NCBI RefSeq assembly: GCF_963924675.1
Contig: NC_089222.1
Coordinates: 114,405,316 to 114,469,315, forward strand
From: Phocoena phocoena
Lineage: Eukaryota; Chordata; Mammalia; Artiodactyla; Phocoenidae
Direction of reading: 5' to 3'
Length of the DNA: 64,000 nt
In this document: positions 14,106-30,809 of the stretch, one piece after another
Position numbering within the stretch: the first letter of the stretch is position 1
How the letters are laid out: the number at the start of each line of letters is the position of its first letter
Notes under the pieces: model-generated
Database searches by the model: none
What the model saw: the letters and a program-made list of their open reading frames with translations, nothing else
Told to the model about the DNA's origin: nothing
Translations under genes and position numbers: made by a program

Positions 14106-14623
14106 TCTTTTTTGTTAAGGTATAATTGACATATAACATTATATTCGTTTCAGGTGTACAGTATAATGATTCTATATTTATATATACTGCAAAGTGACCA
14201 GTGCAGTAAGTCAAGTTAATATCCATCACCATATACAAAGTTAGAAAATTTTTTCTTGTGATGAGAACTTCTAAGATTTACTCTCTTAGCCACTTTCAAG
14301 AATGCAGTAGAGTATTACTAACTATATTCCCTATGCTGTACACTAGATCCTCATGACTTACTTATTTTATAACTTGAAATATGTAACTTTGACCCCCTTC
14401 ATCCATTCCATCTACTCCTCACCCTCACCTTAGGCAATCACCAACCTGTTCTCTGTCTCTATGGACTTGTTTTTTTTATTTTAAATTCCACATGTAAGTG
14501 AGATCATTTGGTATTTTTCTTTCTCTGTCTGACTTACTTCACTTAGCATAATACCCTCCATGTCCATCCATGTTGTCTCAAATGACAGGATTTCCTTCTT
14601 TTTATGGCTGAGTAATATTCCAT

Positions 14624-14668
<45 letters not shown>

Positions 14669-15330
14669 TCATTTAGTTAGTTAGTTTACATTTCTTTATC
14701 CATTCATCTAGTGATGGGCATTTCGGTTTTTTCTATATCTTGGCTATTGTAAATAATGCTGCAGTGAACATGGGGTATGTATATGTTTTTGAATTCGTGT
14801 TTTTGTTTTCTTTGGATGCATACCCTAGAGTGGGATTGCTAGATCATATGGTAGTTCTATTTTTAATTTTTTGAGGCACCTCCATATTGTTTTCCACAGT
14901 GGCTGCACTCATTTACATTCTCACCAACAGTGCACAAGGGTTTGCTTTTCTCAACATCCTTGCCAACATTCTCATTTCTTGTCTTTTTAATAATTATCCA
15001 TTCTAAGAGGTGTGAGGTGATGTTGTGGTTTTGATTTGCATTTCCCTCATGGTTAGTGATGTTGAGCATCTTTTCATGTGCCTATTGGCCATCTATATAT
15101 CTTCTTTGGAAAAATGTCTATTCAGATTCTCTACCCATTTTTCTAATCAGATTATTTGGTATTTTGCTATTGAGTTGAATGAGTTTTTAATATATTTTGG
15201 ATATTAACCCCTTATCAGAAATATAATTTGCAATTATTTTCTCCCATTCAGTAGGTTGCCTTTTCATTTTGTTGATGATTAACTTTGTAAATAATTTCTT
15301 ATTGAAAATTATTTTGCTTAGGTCATGGAG
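14106..15330 (-). mobile_element. L1 LINE 3' part, antisense, degenerate
   Basis: Starts with the L1 3' end (gtataattgacatataacat) and continues through motifs such as ggctgagtaatattccattg and ggctattgtaaataatgctg. Minus-strand reading gives pieces of the ORF2 C-terminus (EILSFETTWMDMEGIMLSEV, SQTEKEKYQM). Full of stops and shifts; a TG repeat has grown inside it at 14627-14666. Confidence 0.9.
14627..14666 (+). repeat. TG microsatellite inside the L1
   Basis: About 20 TG units, grown within the L1 sequence attccattg(tg)n. Confidence 0.97.
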
Positions 15331-15424
15331 CCAAAAGATTTCAGAACCAAATTTACATTAGAATAAGATTTAACACTTTTTAAAAATTTTCAAACAAACA
15401 AGTCATGCACGGTAGTAAAAATAG

Positions 15425-15600
15425 CAAGGATTTAAAGAGCTGAACAGACCTGAGCTCCAGTCTGCCATGTCTTACCTGATGTGTGACCTTAAGAAAATTA
15501 CTTAATTTTCACATTTCTCCCTTTGCAAAACTGGCATATTGAACTCTTTTCTACAGAGTTGCTGAGAAGTTTTCTAGTGTATGATCTGACACATAGTTAG
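15425..15600 (+). repeat. MIR SINE
   Basis: gacctgagctccagtctgcc, gtgtgaccttaagaaaatta and gttgctgagaagttttctag in MIR order. Confidence 0.7.
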
Positions 15601-16030
15601 CTAACATTGATGGCTCTTTACTAAACTGAGATGTAGAAAGGTTATGTGATTTATGCAGGATAGATCTGATTAATTTTGCAGAGAATCTTGATCCAAAATT
15701 GTTTAATTTTATCATTATTGAATAATTTTATCATTATGCCATCATGTACCTTAACGCTGACCCTCCATGAATTATGCCATTTGAAGGTAAGGGTTCCAGA
15801 TTTTCAACTAAACAAATTCTTGAGCACCTTCTATATATAAAACAATATGCTAAGTAAGCACTGTGAAGGATTCACAGATTATGAGACACGGAGCCTGCCT
15901 TCATGGAGCTTATTACAGCCTATTGATAAAGAGAGATATACATAGATGTCTACAGCATCAGCAGTATATGAAAAGTAGATTTGAACAGATAGGCCAGGGA
16001 GGAAGAAAGTGCTTTCAACTGGGCGATGGG

Positions 16031-16830
16031 GACACTATTGTCATTTGTTCATTCTTTCAACAGATATTTACAATGTGAATAATGTCCTCAACTTGATAAG
16101 TTCTAGAGAAATGATGGCAAACAAAATGGTTAAATACTTGCCCACATGGAGCTTATAGGCTAGTTTAAGAGACAGACATTTATAGCATAATCACAAATGT
16201 ATAATTTAAAACTACAGTAAGTGCTCAAGGAGAAAAGTTGAGGTTGCTGTGAGAACATATAGCATTCCGATAAAATTTAATATCAAATTTAGAGGAAGCT
16301 CCTTGAAGAGGTATTTTTTTTTTTTTGAGCTGAGTGCTAGGGTGAGTAGGAATTAAAAGGGGAGGATCCCAGGGCACAGCATAAACAGAACCGGAAGTAA
16401 GATGGAGCAACATGTACTCGAGGATGAGAAGAAAATCTATGGGGCTAAGATAGGGCGCTGGAGGAAGGGAAGGGATATGAGAAGACACCAAAGTTACATA
16501 ACGAGGCCATGTTCGAGATTTTGCTCTCTATTTTAAGAGCAATGGGACCATATTGAAGGGTTTTAAGCAAAAATGTACTATAATCAGATTAGTTTATTTT
16601 TAATCATTGTGGCTGAATTGTGAGGTTGGAATGGAAAAAAGCAAGACATTAGTTCGGGTGAATGCTGGTGGATAACTTGTCCAAGGTGGTGGCAATAGAG
16701 ATAGAAAGAGGTGGATGGAATGGAGAAAGAGTTATGAAATAAAAGCTGTGGAATTTGGTAATGAATTGTGTATCTCTTGGAAGAAGGAGAAGAAAGATCT
16801 AGGTTTCTGGCTTTCTAAGTTGACTTCAGG
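16031..16830 (+). repeat. Second copy of the same ancient repeat
   Basis: cattctttcaacagatattt, ggagcttataggctagttta, agtgctcaaggagaaaagtt and caaggtggtggcaatagaga follow the same layout as 213-1200. A truncated related head lies at about 15800-15960. Confidence 0.55.
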
Positions 16831-17083
16831 AGTATTATCACCAAAATTATGATCCTGAGATCCTACGTCTGGTGGCATACACATTATCATAGATTGCTGG
16901 GCAGCTGCATTTCAATCTCAGACTCTTTAGCAGGCAAATAACTAAGATGCACCATTTCATAACTGCTTTTGGGGACAGTGGGGACATTTGTAGAAGCAGA
17001 AGGAAAAGAAGAATATTAACTTTTTCTGAGTACCTGTAATATGTCAGGCACAGTGCAAGGTATTTTGTGCAGATAGCAAGATT

Positions 17084-17250
17084 TCTCAGTCCTGGCACTA
17101 TTGACATTTTGGGTTGGATCATGCTTTGCTGTGGGAAGCTGTCTTGTGCGTTGTAGGATGTTTATCAGCATCCCTGACCTCTGCCTAGTAGATGCCGGAA
17201 ACACCCCCCCTTCAGGTGTGACAATCAGAATTGTCTCCAGAACCACTGAT
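17084..17250 (-). mobile_element. MER20 DNA transposon remnant
   Basis: ggcactattgacattttggg, ttgtaggatgtttatcagca and gtctccagaaccactg match the hAT-Charlie element MER20 read in reverse, with remnants of the terminal inverted repeats at both ends (tttctcag..., ...aaccactg). Confidence 0.85.
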
Positions 17251-19028
17251 CTAAAGAATAAAGTGAGATATTTGAGTGGAGGGGAAAAGTTCATGGTATT
17301 TTATGTATCCATTAAATATATTCTAAAAATGTTCCTCTTAATCACTCTATTTTTATGTCTGAAAAGTTGAAAGATGTAATGACAGGCTTTTATGTTAAAC
17401 GCAGTCTTTTCCCTAAAAAGAAATCATACCGAGTATTAAAATATCTTGAGGGTTTTTAATTGTTAGAGATATTATCATTCATGAGTATCTATGCATAAAA
17501 TTTCTCTGGTGTAACAGTGACTGGGATTTGTCAGTTCAAATGTAGATACTTCACTCCTTAAAAATTTGAGTGTTCCTCTGTTTTAATAAAAATGTGTTTC
17601 TTCTCAAAAAAATCTTGTAACTCATTACTTTACTCCATTCATATTCTTCTGGAATGTGGTATTTACAATTCTAGTCTGTCAGATTTGTTAATTGAGCCCT
17701 GCTTTTCAAAAAGCACTGTGTATGAGAATGAAAAACATCACATCAATTTAGGGATTCACTGCAATTTAGCTACTAATAATGAAAATGAATATCTATGAAT
17801 TAGCAGAAGAATTCCATAGTCAGGGTGATTTCATCTGTAGCCCATTTAAGAAAGGTGCTGTTCTCTGATATTTGCTAGTAGGATTGGTCCTACTGTTTGT
17901 AAATTTGCTTAACTATGAAATATTCTATAGGGCCATTCTAAGAGTTTAGAATACTTAAATTATTTTAGACCCAAATACTGTGAAATCTTCTGTCATTACA
18001 GTACAAATAATTGTATAGCCCATTGCTAATAGTGAAGAATCTCAGGACTTTAACTTGTAAGGATAAACTCCAATATTTTTGCCACTATGCTTCAAACATT
18101 GAGATTTCAATGTGGAAATACCAAAATTGTAATTTTAATGTTGTGCTAATCATGCAAATATTTTACTTTCTTGGAATTTTCTATCTCCTGGATTTATCAT
18201 ATGAGCTATGTGTACAAAGTACTTCATCAACTTTAGGTAATATTAACTGAAAAGAATATTTTCCAGGACATTTTCTACTAGAGTATACATTTGGGTATGC
18301 ATAATCTGAAGGAAAAATATTGGAAGCAGAGGGGTATATCTGTTGTCTTGCTTTACCTCTGAACTTCCAGAGTCTTAAAATCATAGCGTAGAAAGCACTT
18401 TAAGAGTCAGCTACTCTATTTCTTTACCAGACAGCGTTATATAGCTAAACTGTTGTGGCCAAATGGAAACAAATCCCATTTTTAAAGACCTCTAGAGACA
18501 TCACAGTTGGCAACCAATTCATGGTTCAGTGACCTTTACTGTTAACTGCTTCTTTTCTATACTTTTCCTAAGTCGTTCGTGCTATTATTTAGGCCCATTA
18601 TCTACTTCTCTTCTGGCCTAAGTAGTTATTAAGATTGGCTGGTCCCTGTATTTATTAGACATAATCTGAAGACTTCTTAAGTATCTGTCCAGCTAACTTA
18701 TTTTCTCAGACCAAAAAAAAAGCCTCTTCCTCCAGCTTCTGTATAATTTTTTCAAACATGTATCATCTTTCTGACTCATGTCTCCTGAATATGACAAGGA
18801 GATAGAAGAAATGAGTTTTTCTTTCTCCTTTCCTCCCTCCCTCCCTTCTTTCCTTCTTTGCTTCCTTATTTTCATTTTTGTTTCTTTTCTCTCTTAGCTT
18901 CTTCTCATTTATACCTAGAAATTATTGTCTGAACAATGTACATTCTTAGAATAAGATTTCAAACTAATTAGATGGTCTGGAGCCCTTTGATGGCACATTC
19001 AAATGAGGAAGAAAATCTCTTATTCTAA

Positions 19029-19097
19029 GTGTGTGTATGTGTGTGCGTGTGAGAGAGAGAGACGAGAGAGACAGAGAGAGACAGAGAGAGAGCAAGA
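19029..19097 (+). repeat. TG then GA compound microsatellite
   Basis: gtgtgtatgtgtgtgcgtgt followed by GA repeats interrupted by ACA/ACG. Confidence 0.9.
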
Positions 19098-19270
19098 GGC
19101 TAAATTCTCCCAAACTTTTTGAACAGTTCTTTTTCTAAAAACTGTTAGTCAAGTGTATAATGTTTGTATATCTCCAAATATTTGGAAGAAAGCTATTCTT
19201 TTTTTTTTTTAGACTCAAAAGAGAACCAGAGTTTTATAAAATTATATAATTAACGTGTATTATGTATATG

Positions 19271-19273
<3 letters not shown>

Positions 19274-19312
<39 letters not shown>
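19274..19312. repeat. AT microsatellite
   Basis: About 19 TA/AT units without interruption. Confidence 0.97.
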
Positions 19313-19315
<3 letters not shown>

Positions 19316-19989
19316 GACTTCGATTAACTTCCCTTCCTCCCCCACCCAACCCCAAGAAGATAAAATCTAGGTGAAAACAGTATGCTTTGTATACAAACTC
19401 AACTTAGTGGCAAATTCTCTAATCCCTCACCCCTTTCCAAACTCCCTCCAATATAAGGAAATTTAAAGCTGTTCCTGGAGATGGATTGTAATCTGCACAA
19501 TGTTGCAATGTTAAAAAAAAAAAAAAAGAAAAGCTAGTAAGGTTTTTTCCTCTTAAAAATATATATTTATTTTTTAAAGTTTTTTTTTACCTTCCTATTT
19601 GACACATTTACCTTAAAAAGTATTTTTTGTTAAGATATTATTCTCATGCTTCAAAAGAGTAGTATTTTATTCAATTTATAGTGAGATCAAGACAAGAAGT
19701 GATTAAAATTGGTTCACCCTTAAGAAATGATTGCATTACATTTTTTCCCCAAAAAGGTGAACTTTGTAAGAGCCTTTAAGTCTGTTTTCTTCTCACTTGT
19801 TAGTTTCCCATGTCTTTTTAAAACTCTAGCTAAATATTCTTTAAAGATTTTTAATGTCATGAGGAATTCTTTAAAACTATTTTTATGTGTAGGTAGTAAT
19901 GATTTTAGATTAAACAGTTTATAACAGTTTAAATGTAAAATCAAATAGATTCTGTGTCCTATTGCATACAGTTCTCCCCAAACTGATTA

Positions 19990-20180
19990 ACTAGTAGGGA
20001 AATTTGTACAGACATGGATTTAGTCGAGAGACCTGGAAGACAGCCTTTGGTTAGTCATCCGTGACCTTGAGAAAGTTATTTAACAATTTAGGTTCTCCGT
20101 TTTCTCATGCAAAAAGATAGGGTTAGACTGATAAGTTCTAAGGTCACTTCCAGAGCTAACATTTTATTGTTTTATTGTTT
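19990..20180 (+). repeat. MIR3-like SINE
   Basis: cgtgaccttgagaaagttat, ggttctccgttttctcatgc, then ggttagactgataagttcta and ggtcacttccagagctaaca, the MIR3-type 3' end. Confidence 0.6.
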
Positions 20181-20869
20181 TATTAGACAGACAGGCTTTT
20201 CGTCTTTCTTAGGGAGAAAGGGGAGCTGGGATAGAGGTGCTCCCAGCCTTTAAAGCAGAAAAAAAAGATGAGACGAGTTACGTGGAGGGTGGGAGTGAAG
20301 CAGCCCATAAACCAGGAGCTTTAGAGGATAATGAATGAAGAGGATCCAAATGACTCTTGTTTTTTCTAATTCTTTCTGGACTTTCCTAACTGGACAGTAA
20401 TAGGCACTGCCTGTTGTGTAGAAGATCTCCGCTTTCTGTATGGAAAAAAAAATCCTTTGACCTGACCCTGAGAGAAATACAGAAAAGGGGAAATCTGAGA
20501 AAAACTTAAAGAAATTTCTATCATTTATTCTCCAGAAGAGAAAATTTGGGATGATAATTTTCTTCAAATGAGAAAAAGGATTTTATTTGGAGGGTATAAA
20601 TGGCATTTATTTGTTTACTGAAAGTCAAACAAATGAAATTGTGATGGGCAGGTTTTCATTTAGATAAGAAGAATCACTTCCTGATAATCATGGTTGTTAA
20701 AAGCTTAAATGATCATTCAGGATAGGGTCCTCTCAAAAACCTCTGATGTTTTAGGAGCTTCTGTGTTAGATGTTGTTTTAGATAAGTTTTAGGGTCCTTA
20801 ATAGACTATGAAAAACCTTACAGTTATCAATTGTCATTGATGTGACATGCAACTGCATTAGCCTAACAT

Positions 20870-21075
20870 TCTTTTCTGTGTGTGTGGTACGCGGGCCTCT
20901 CACTGTTGTGGCCTCTCCCGTTGCGGAGCACAGGCTCCGGACGCGCAGGCTCAGCGGCCATGGCTCACGGGCCTAGCCGCTCTGCGGCATGTGGGATCTT
21001 CCCGGACCGGGGCACGAACCCGTGTCCCCTGCATAGGCAGGCGGACTCTCAACCACTGTGCCACCAGGGAAGCCC
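20870..21075 (-). mobile_element. CHR-type SINE, antisense
   Basis: Reverse-oriented copy ending ccaccagggaagccc. Flanks agcctaacat (20860-20869) and agcctgacat (21076-21085) look like a slightly decayed target duplication. The tail side has become a TG-rich stretch. Confidence 0.93.
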
Positions 21076-22194
21076 AGCCTGACATGCTTAAACACACTGG
21101 ATTTTAATTAAAAGATTCAACTGCTATGGTTCAATTGCTGGTAAAACCTATAGGCAAGGGAAAAGTGCTTTTTAAAATTTTAAATGAGCTGCTTCCCAGT
21201 GATTTTTTTGGTTTCTAACATGTAAAATATTTTTGAAACTGTTTTAAGAAATTTTAAATTACTGAAAATACATGACTAGAAACTATTTAGGAATTATTCC
21301 TTTGATCTCCTGACTTCAAATAAGGCTTGATTTTAACTGCATCAGTCTAATGAGATCAAATTTATTTTCAGATTACCCAAAAAATAATTTTATGACTTTT
21401 TGTTTTCTCAAAGCAAAGTTCTGTTGCTACAGTTGTCAGGTTCTCTCTCTTGTAGTTTCTGAACATTTCTTCCTGTCATTTAGAAGACATCATCTTTAAG
21501 GTTATGAGAAATGTAAGCAAGTCCCATCCTCTGTTTGTTTTCAAATCTGGATAACATAGTTATGCTCTGATAAACATTATGCCTGAGCAAATGAGAGTAT
21601 GCTTTTTTTAACTTTTCTTGCCTGCGTGATTGAAAAGTTATGCTTAGACTTTTTACCTTAGAGTGAAAAGTAGACAATTTACTTCACTCACGTTAAAGGG
21701 AACGTGTGAGTTAAAATGTGCTTTTGAATTACCTTTAAATTTTGCATATGTGGTAACAATAGGCAAGAGAACTCCTCTCTCTATTTTAAAACTACCATTT
21801 CACAGCAGCAGTGCTTGGCATAGTTCATTTATTTAAAGTACCGGAATGTATATCAAGTCTAATTAGTTGTGACTTGCTGAAAGACATGGACATTATTTAT
21901 TTGAGTAGAATATATTGTGGATGTCTACTGGGCTATTATGAAAAAGCTCTGCATTTGACAGTAATTACCTTTGTTTCTAAAAGAGCAAAACAATTGCTTT
22001 CCAGTTTTTAAATATGTAATACATGAGCTTTCTATGTTAAAATACCCAATGTTTCAGCATTGAAAACAGGTAATGTGATTATAACTTTATTAGATAGCGT
22101 TATAAAGTTTTCTCTGTTTCCATAATGTGTTTACATATTTCCTGTGTGTTTTCTCAATTAAAAATATGCAAGAATTCAAATATAATACCTTTTT

Positions 22195-22345
22195 TTAACC
22201 GTGCTACTCAACCTATGGTCCTGTACCAGCAGCACGTGGGTTCTGCAAAATCCCTGGTCACACTTCTGACCTATACAATCATAACCTGTATTTTAACCAG
22301 ATCTTAGGGTGATTCTTATGCTTATTAAAGTATGAGAAGCATGGG
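22195..22345 (+). mobile_element. MER5-like hAT-Charlie remnant
   Basis: gctactcaacctatggtcct, ccagcagcacgtggg, tgtattttaaccagat and gtatgagaagcatggg resemble a MER5A-type element. It lies about 490 nt upstream of the microexon. Confidence 0.6.
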
Positions 22346-22831
22346 TTTAATAGAATATCACTGACAGCATGAACCTTTTAAAATTAATCTGATGGTGGAG
22401 TTACAGGATTTAATACTTCTTTATCTTTGATTAAGATGCTTGATTTCTATTCTCTGTAGCATTAGCAGTTAAGATTTATAGTGTGTTTTTAAACCCATTA
22501 CATATATAGTTATCTAATCCTGGTAGCAAAATGTAAAGTCATTGAAAAGTGTTTTATAATTTCATAGCTATCATTCGTTGTAGCTCTGCCATTTAATCAA
22601 AGTAGAGATTTTAAGATTCATTTCTATTTTTCTTAAATGATTTATGATGATGCTGGAAATGCTAACAAATATTCATTCATGGACAGTATGAGCCATGTAT
22701 CCAAATATTAATGTGTTCTTCATTTTATTTTAAAAGAACGATCATTGTTAAGTCAAATCTTATTACTTTTTCTGTTTCATTTTCTGTTTATTTTTATTTA
22801 TTCCATGTTTTCTTTTTTTGTTTCGTTTTAG

Positions 22832-22840
22832 TTGGGTCTG
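22832..22840 (+). CDS. ROBO1: ROBO1 9-nt microexon between Ig3 and Ig4
   Basis: The sequence reads acceptor tttttttgtttcgttttag, then nine bases TTGGGTCTG, then the strong donor gtaagt. Both flanking exon joints are phase 1, so inclusion adds three residues: the Q-E junction of TLTVQ|EPPHF becomes TVQ-VGS-EPPHF. Frame, splice-site strength and position in the large Ig3-Ig4 intron all fit the alternative microexon (called 6b in the Robo1/Robo2 literature as I remember it), reported as neural and NOVA-regulated. A dense group of YCAY tetramers lies just downstream. The splice sites and frame are seen directly; the match to the published microexon is recalled, and its use in this species is inferred. 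Confidence 0.85.
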
Positions 22841-22860
22841 GTAAGTTGACATTTTATTGG

Positions 22861-22965
22861 CCATCTTCTAATCATCGTGTCACTGTGACTGGAACTTCTC
22901 TTCCCCTTTCCATCCATACCCTTCCATGTCCTTCAACCAATCAGCCTCCATGTTTCACTTGTCAT
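22861..22965 (+). promoter_or_regulatory. YCAY cluster downstream of the microexon (candidate NOVA site)
   Basis: Nine YCAY tetramers in 105 nt (at 22861, 22872, 22880, 22910, 22914, 22924, 22948, 22955 and 22962) against about 1.6 expected for random sequence. It lies 20-125 nt after the 9-nt microexon. NOVA proteins bind YCAY clusters, and clusters downstream of an exon generally favour its inclusion. Confidence 0.65.
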
Positions 22966-24236
22966 TGGCCACAAAGACAGACTGCACAGAATAAAGTCTG
23001 CAGGAAATATGGGTAACTGTGACAAAGAGTAAAGGTAATGGGGTTGCTAACTTTATGTCTTATTAAATGATGTGTGATCTGCATCCTTTTATTTTTTCTC
23101 TTTTTAAATGAGTGATAAAATAAGTGATAGGACTTTATCTTAAGTACTATTTCAATTTATATCTCACAAGATAAACACATGAAGAAAAATAGGTGCCCAG
23201 AGGACAGTTTGGGTTTGGGGGATCCAAAGTATGTTTATGAATCCATGTCTGTCTTTTTGTAACTGTTATTCAATATTAGTCATTAAAAGTCCTGCTGGTG
23301 AATAACCTTGCACTTAGGGCTGTTTGCATTCATTTTCATTTCTATGTGTCAGAATCGTTTCATTTTATGTAAGAAATAACCACATGATGTGTCTAAAATT
23401 TATCAAAGTTTGCTTTGATGAACAATTTGTCCTCATATAAATAAAGGTTTCTAAGTACTTTCATGATCAGTACTTTGGGGAAGGTCCATTCACATACTTT
23501 AAGGATGCTGGAGCGCCATTTTTGGAGAATTTTTTATGGTGTTCCAGGGAAAAATTTTGACCCTAAAAGAATCTCTCTATGTTTTAAGTTAAAAAGTTAT
23601 ACACATATTATAAAGATGTCATTTCATACTAATACAGATAAGAGGATGGATTGTTCAATAATGGTGATGCAATAATGAGCTATTAGAAAAAAATAGCTTT
23701 CTATATATGCAAAAATATAGATGGATTAAAATTTAATAAAAGCAAAATACAGGATGAAAATAGAGTGAATATTTGTATAATTTCATATGTATTATGTAAT
23801 CTATTTTATATAATTTTACTGATAGAACAACACAAATGACTAGATTAGAAAGACTTTTAATAAATGGAAAAATATATCTATGACATTTTTGAGAAGTGGA
23901 TAAAATTTTAGCTTATCCTTAGTTCTTAGAAATCAAAAAGTTAAGCACAATTTAAAAGGCAGTGTTTGGATTAGGCTGATGTTATTTGAACCACTACCTA
24001 GAGTAGAGGGACCCCCAGAAATGGCTTCAGAAGCCACTTCATTGAACCCCCTCCCCTGTCCCCAAGCTGTTATCTATTTAGGAATTAGATCTTTGTGGAA
24101 GAATTTGTTTGGAGGAGAAGTTTCACGGCTTAAGAAGACAAAAAAAGTTTGTACACCATTGAGATAGAAGGTTTTTAATCTTTTCTAACATTCCAGCCCT
24201 TATAACCCATAACCCACCCCCTGCCTTTTTATTTAG

Positions 24237-24415
24237 AAGGGGAATACTGTATAGCACAGGGAACTATATTCAATACCTAGGATAAACCATAATGGAAAAG
24301 AATATGAAAAAGAATGTATATCTACGTATAACTGAACAACTTTACTGTATAGTAGAAATTAACACAAAATTGTAAATCAAATATACTTCAATAAAATAAA
24401 TTTTTAAAAACAGTT
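24237..24415 (+). mobile_element. L1 LINE 3' end, sense
   Basis: gtatagcacagggaactata through tatacttcaataaaataaat, the typical last part of a cetartiodactyl L1 3' UTR. Heavily 5'-truncated. Confidence 0.88.
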
Positions 24416-27314
24416 AAGCACAAGAACACAATATCCACAACAAATAGGATATCAATGACAAGGTAATGTGAATATAAATGTTTAACCTCACTAATATAAA
24501 AGTGCCAATTAAGAGGAGATTCGATTCTAAGTTTGGCAAGGATGTTAACGTTCAGTGTTCGTGAGGTTTGGGAGGAAAGTGAGGTTTGGGAGGAAACTGT
24601 CCTATCAGAGAGAATTTCAGTTGAAATAAACTTGAATAAAATTGAGGGGGATGTAAATCTCACCATTGTGTTTAACGGGGGAATTAGCAACAATCTAAAT
24701 TTAAAGACAGTAGATTAGTTAAATAATTAAAGTAATTTGTATTTAGACCATTAAACAGTCATTCAAGTGATACTGTAGGAGAATATTTTAAAACAATATG
24801 GTACAATTCGCATGGCTGAATTATAGGTAGCTTTTCTTTGCTTATCTAATTTTCTGTATTTTCAACACTGAACATCACATTAATCACATGATTATGTGTT
24901 TTTAATTATGGCAAGTTTAAATATCGTAGCCCTTGAAAAATAGTCCAACATTTTATCATGAACATCAGATGCATATGGTGATTGGCCTTCTCAATCTAAA
25001 TAGATAAGTGATGATAGAAGATTGAAAAAGGCATATTTAATCCATTTAAAATTTTTCTTAGAGATATGTCTATATCTAATATTTAACATACATGTAGGAA
25101 AGGACTTTTTCTAAGACATGCCTCGTGGCTGATGTCATTGTTGATGTTGGCTGGAGGATATGCCTATAAGATATAGTAAATTCATTTCCAGGCAGATATC
25201 CTGTGTGGAAGGATTACTGCAGGATAAGTGTAGTTTGTATAAGGGTTTGTATCCCTTGTTCCCACATAAGTCTTTGAGGTTTGAGGAGAGCTGGCGTTTT
25301 ATAAAAGAAACATGGATTCTGGCACATGTTATTAGACATGGTTCTGAGATTTAGAAAAGAGACCACCCGAAGTTTTTACTTGTCTAAGTGATTTGAGCAT
25401 TTAGATTTCCCTACTCAAATTCCCTGCATATATTGGAAAGTCATCTTTTCCCATTCATTTAATTAATCACTTGGTGTTCTTTCATTGAAACAAACCAAAC
25501 TCTCTTCTGGATTTGGTTTAGTATCCAGTCAGTCCTTTCAATTCCTTGGTCTGATTTCTATGTCACTTATTTCAACCCTTAACTAAGGAATCAAACGCTC
25601 CTGTATGGATGTGTGTGGAGGAAAATCCTCAGGCAATGATGCACACGCCTGTTATTATACCTGGATAATGACAGTGTTTGCCAAATTCATGAGTAAACCA
25701 GTCAATTACAATCAGAGTTTAAAAAAATTATAAGCTAGAACGTCAACATTACCAAAATTGAACCTAAACTTATTCTCCTAACTTTGTATTTTCTTCCCTA
25801 TAAGTTACAGGACATTTGAGGGCATTTGACCTGATTTTTCAGGTCTCCTGTAATTTTCTTGTCAAATGGTATAATTTCTACTAAACCTCAATTAAAAATA
25901 AAAAGGGAGTATAGAAGAAAGCACACTTATCTAGAAGTTAGGAGATCTAATTGCTTTCTTCAGTTTTGTGACCATGCAAGTTGTTTTACATATCGCCTTT
26001 TTTAAAGGGGCTTTACATTCCACTTTACACACATGTATATATGTGTATACATACAAATGTGTAAAGTTGATAAATGTATATATTATATATCATAAATATT
26101 TGTATATATGTCTCAGATACAATTGACCAGAAAATATTTAGCAAGAGAAAAGAGTACCCTTTCAAATACTCATCTTCATTCACAAAGAAGTCATATCCTC
26201 ATGAGCAGAGAAGTAGCACTTGTGGACATAATCTGAACATACTTTTTGATTCATATTCACTTGAAGCAGTTATCCTCAGTGGCTGACATAAGTAACTAAA
26301 AGTACTTTGAAGGAAAAGGTTAGAAATAATGGAAGAGTCTTAAAAAGCGGATTATCCTGTACAAACTGTTAAGTGTCTGGCTTGAAACGTTCACTTCAGT
26401 TTGAACTGAGACAAGAAAGGAGAATAATTAGGCGTTTCAGACAGCTGATAACAAATGAATTTGAAAAGTGTAAACAGTAGGTAGAAAGACTTATGTTCAG
26501 TGCACATTTTTTCCAATCATAAAGCACAGCCCCCAAACAAGCTTTTTAAATTTTTTTTTTTTCAGCGAGTGACCCCATCAGCACACCTCATGTTTTCAGC
26601 TGCCATTGTTCTCAATGTAACTGACACAATTTTCTGACACTCTATTTACTGCTGGATGAAGTGGCCATTTAAGTCTGTATAAATCAAACAGTTTGGACAA
26701 AGCTGGCAGTATTTATAATGTCAGGATGAGCAGATGTTTCAAATTTGCCCTCATTTCCATATATATTCTGTTTGAACATGCCCTTGCCTATGTAAATGAA
26801 AGAGGCATTCGACTCCACTATTGCTTTAAATTCATTTCTATTCAAGTAATTGGACTGAAGATTTTAAATGGTTATAATTTCCATGGTAGCATTTCGGGAG
26901 CTTTTGAGTTTAATTAATTTTTAGGGCCTGCCTACATCAGGAGGTCCTTGTGTCTGTGATTAACATCCGTGCACCTTTAAGCAGCTCTAAATAAGAAAAG
27001 ATATTTATTCATACAAATTTCAGGCATACGTTGAATGTAAATGGTCAAATTGTAGTTCAAGAATTCTTTTTAATAAGGTAGTTAATCTTAGAAGGTCAAG
27101 TAATTAAAAAGAAAAAAAACCTCTTTACAGAGCTACACGATTCCACTCTATGAATGTGCACTTAATTTAGCTTCATTTAGGTTAAGGATGAGAATTGGTA
27201 CATTATGTATATCTATAGAGTACATAACAACTGGTATAAAATAACAGCAGCACTTAGGATATCAGCAAATTGTCTCAAATAGGACAATGACTCCATGCTT
27301 TTGATTCAGGGTAA

Positions 27315-30809
<3,495 letters not shown>

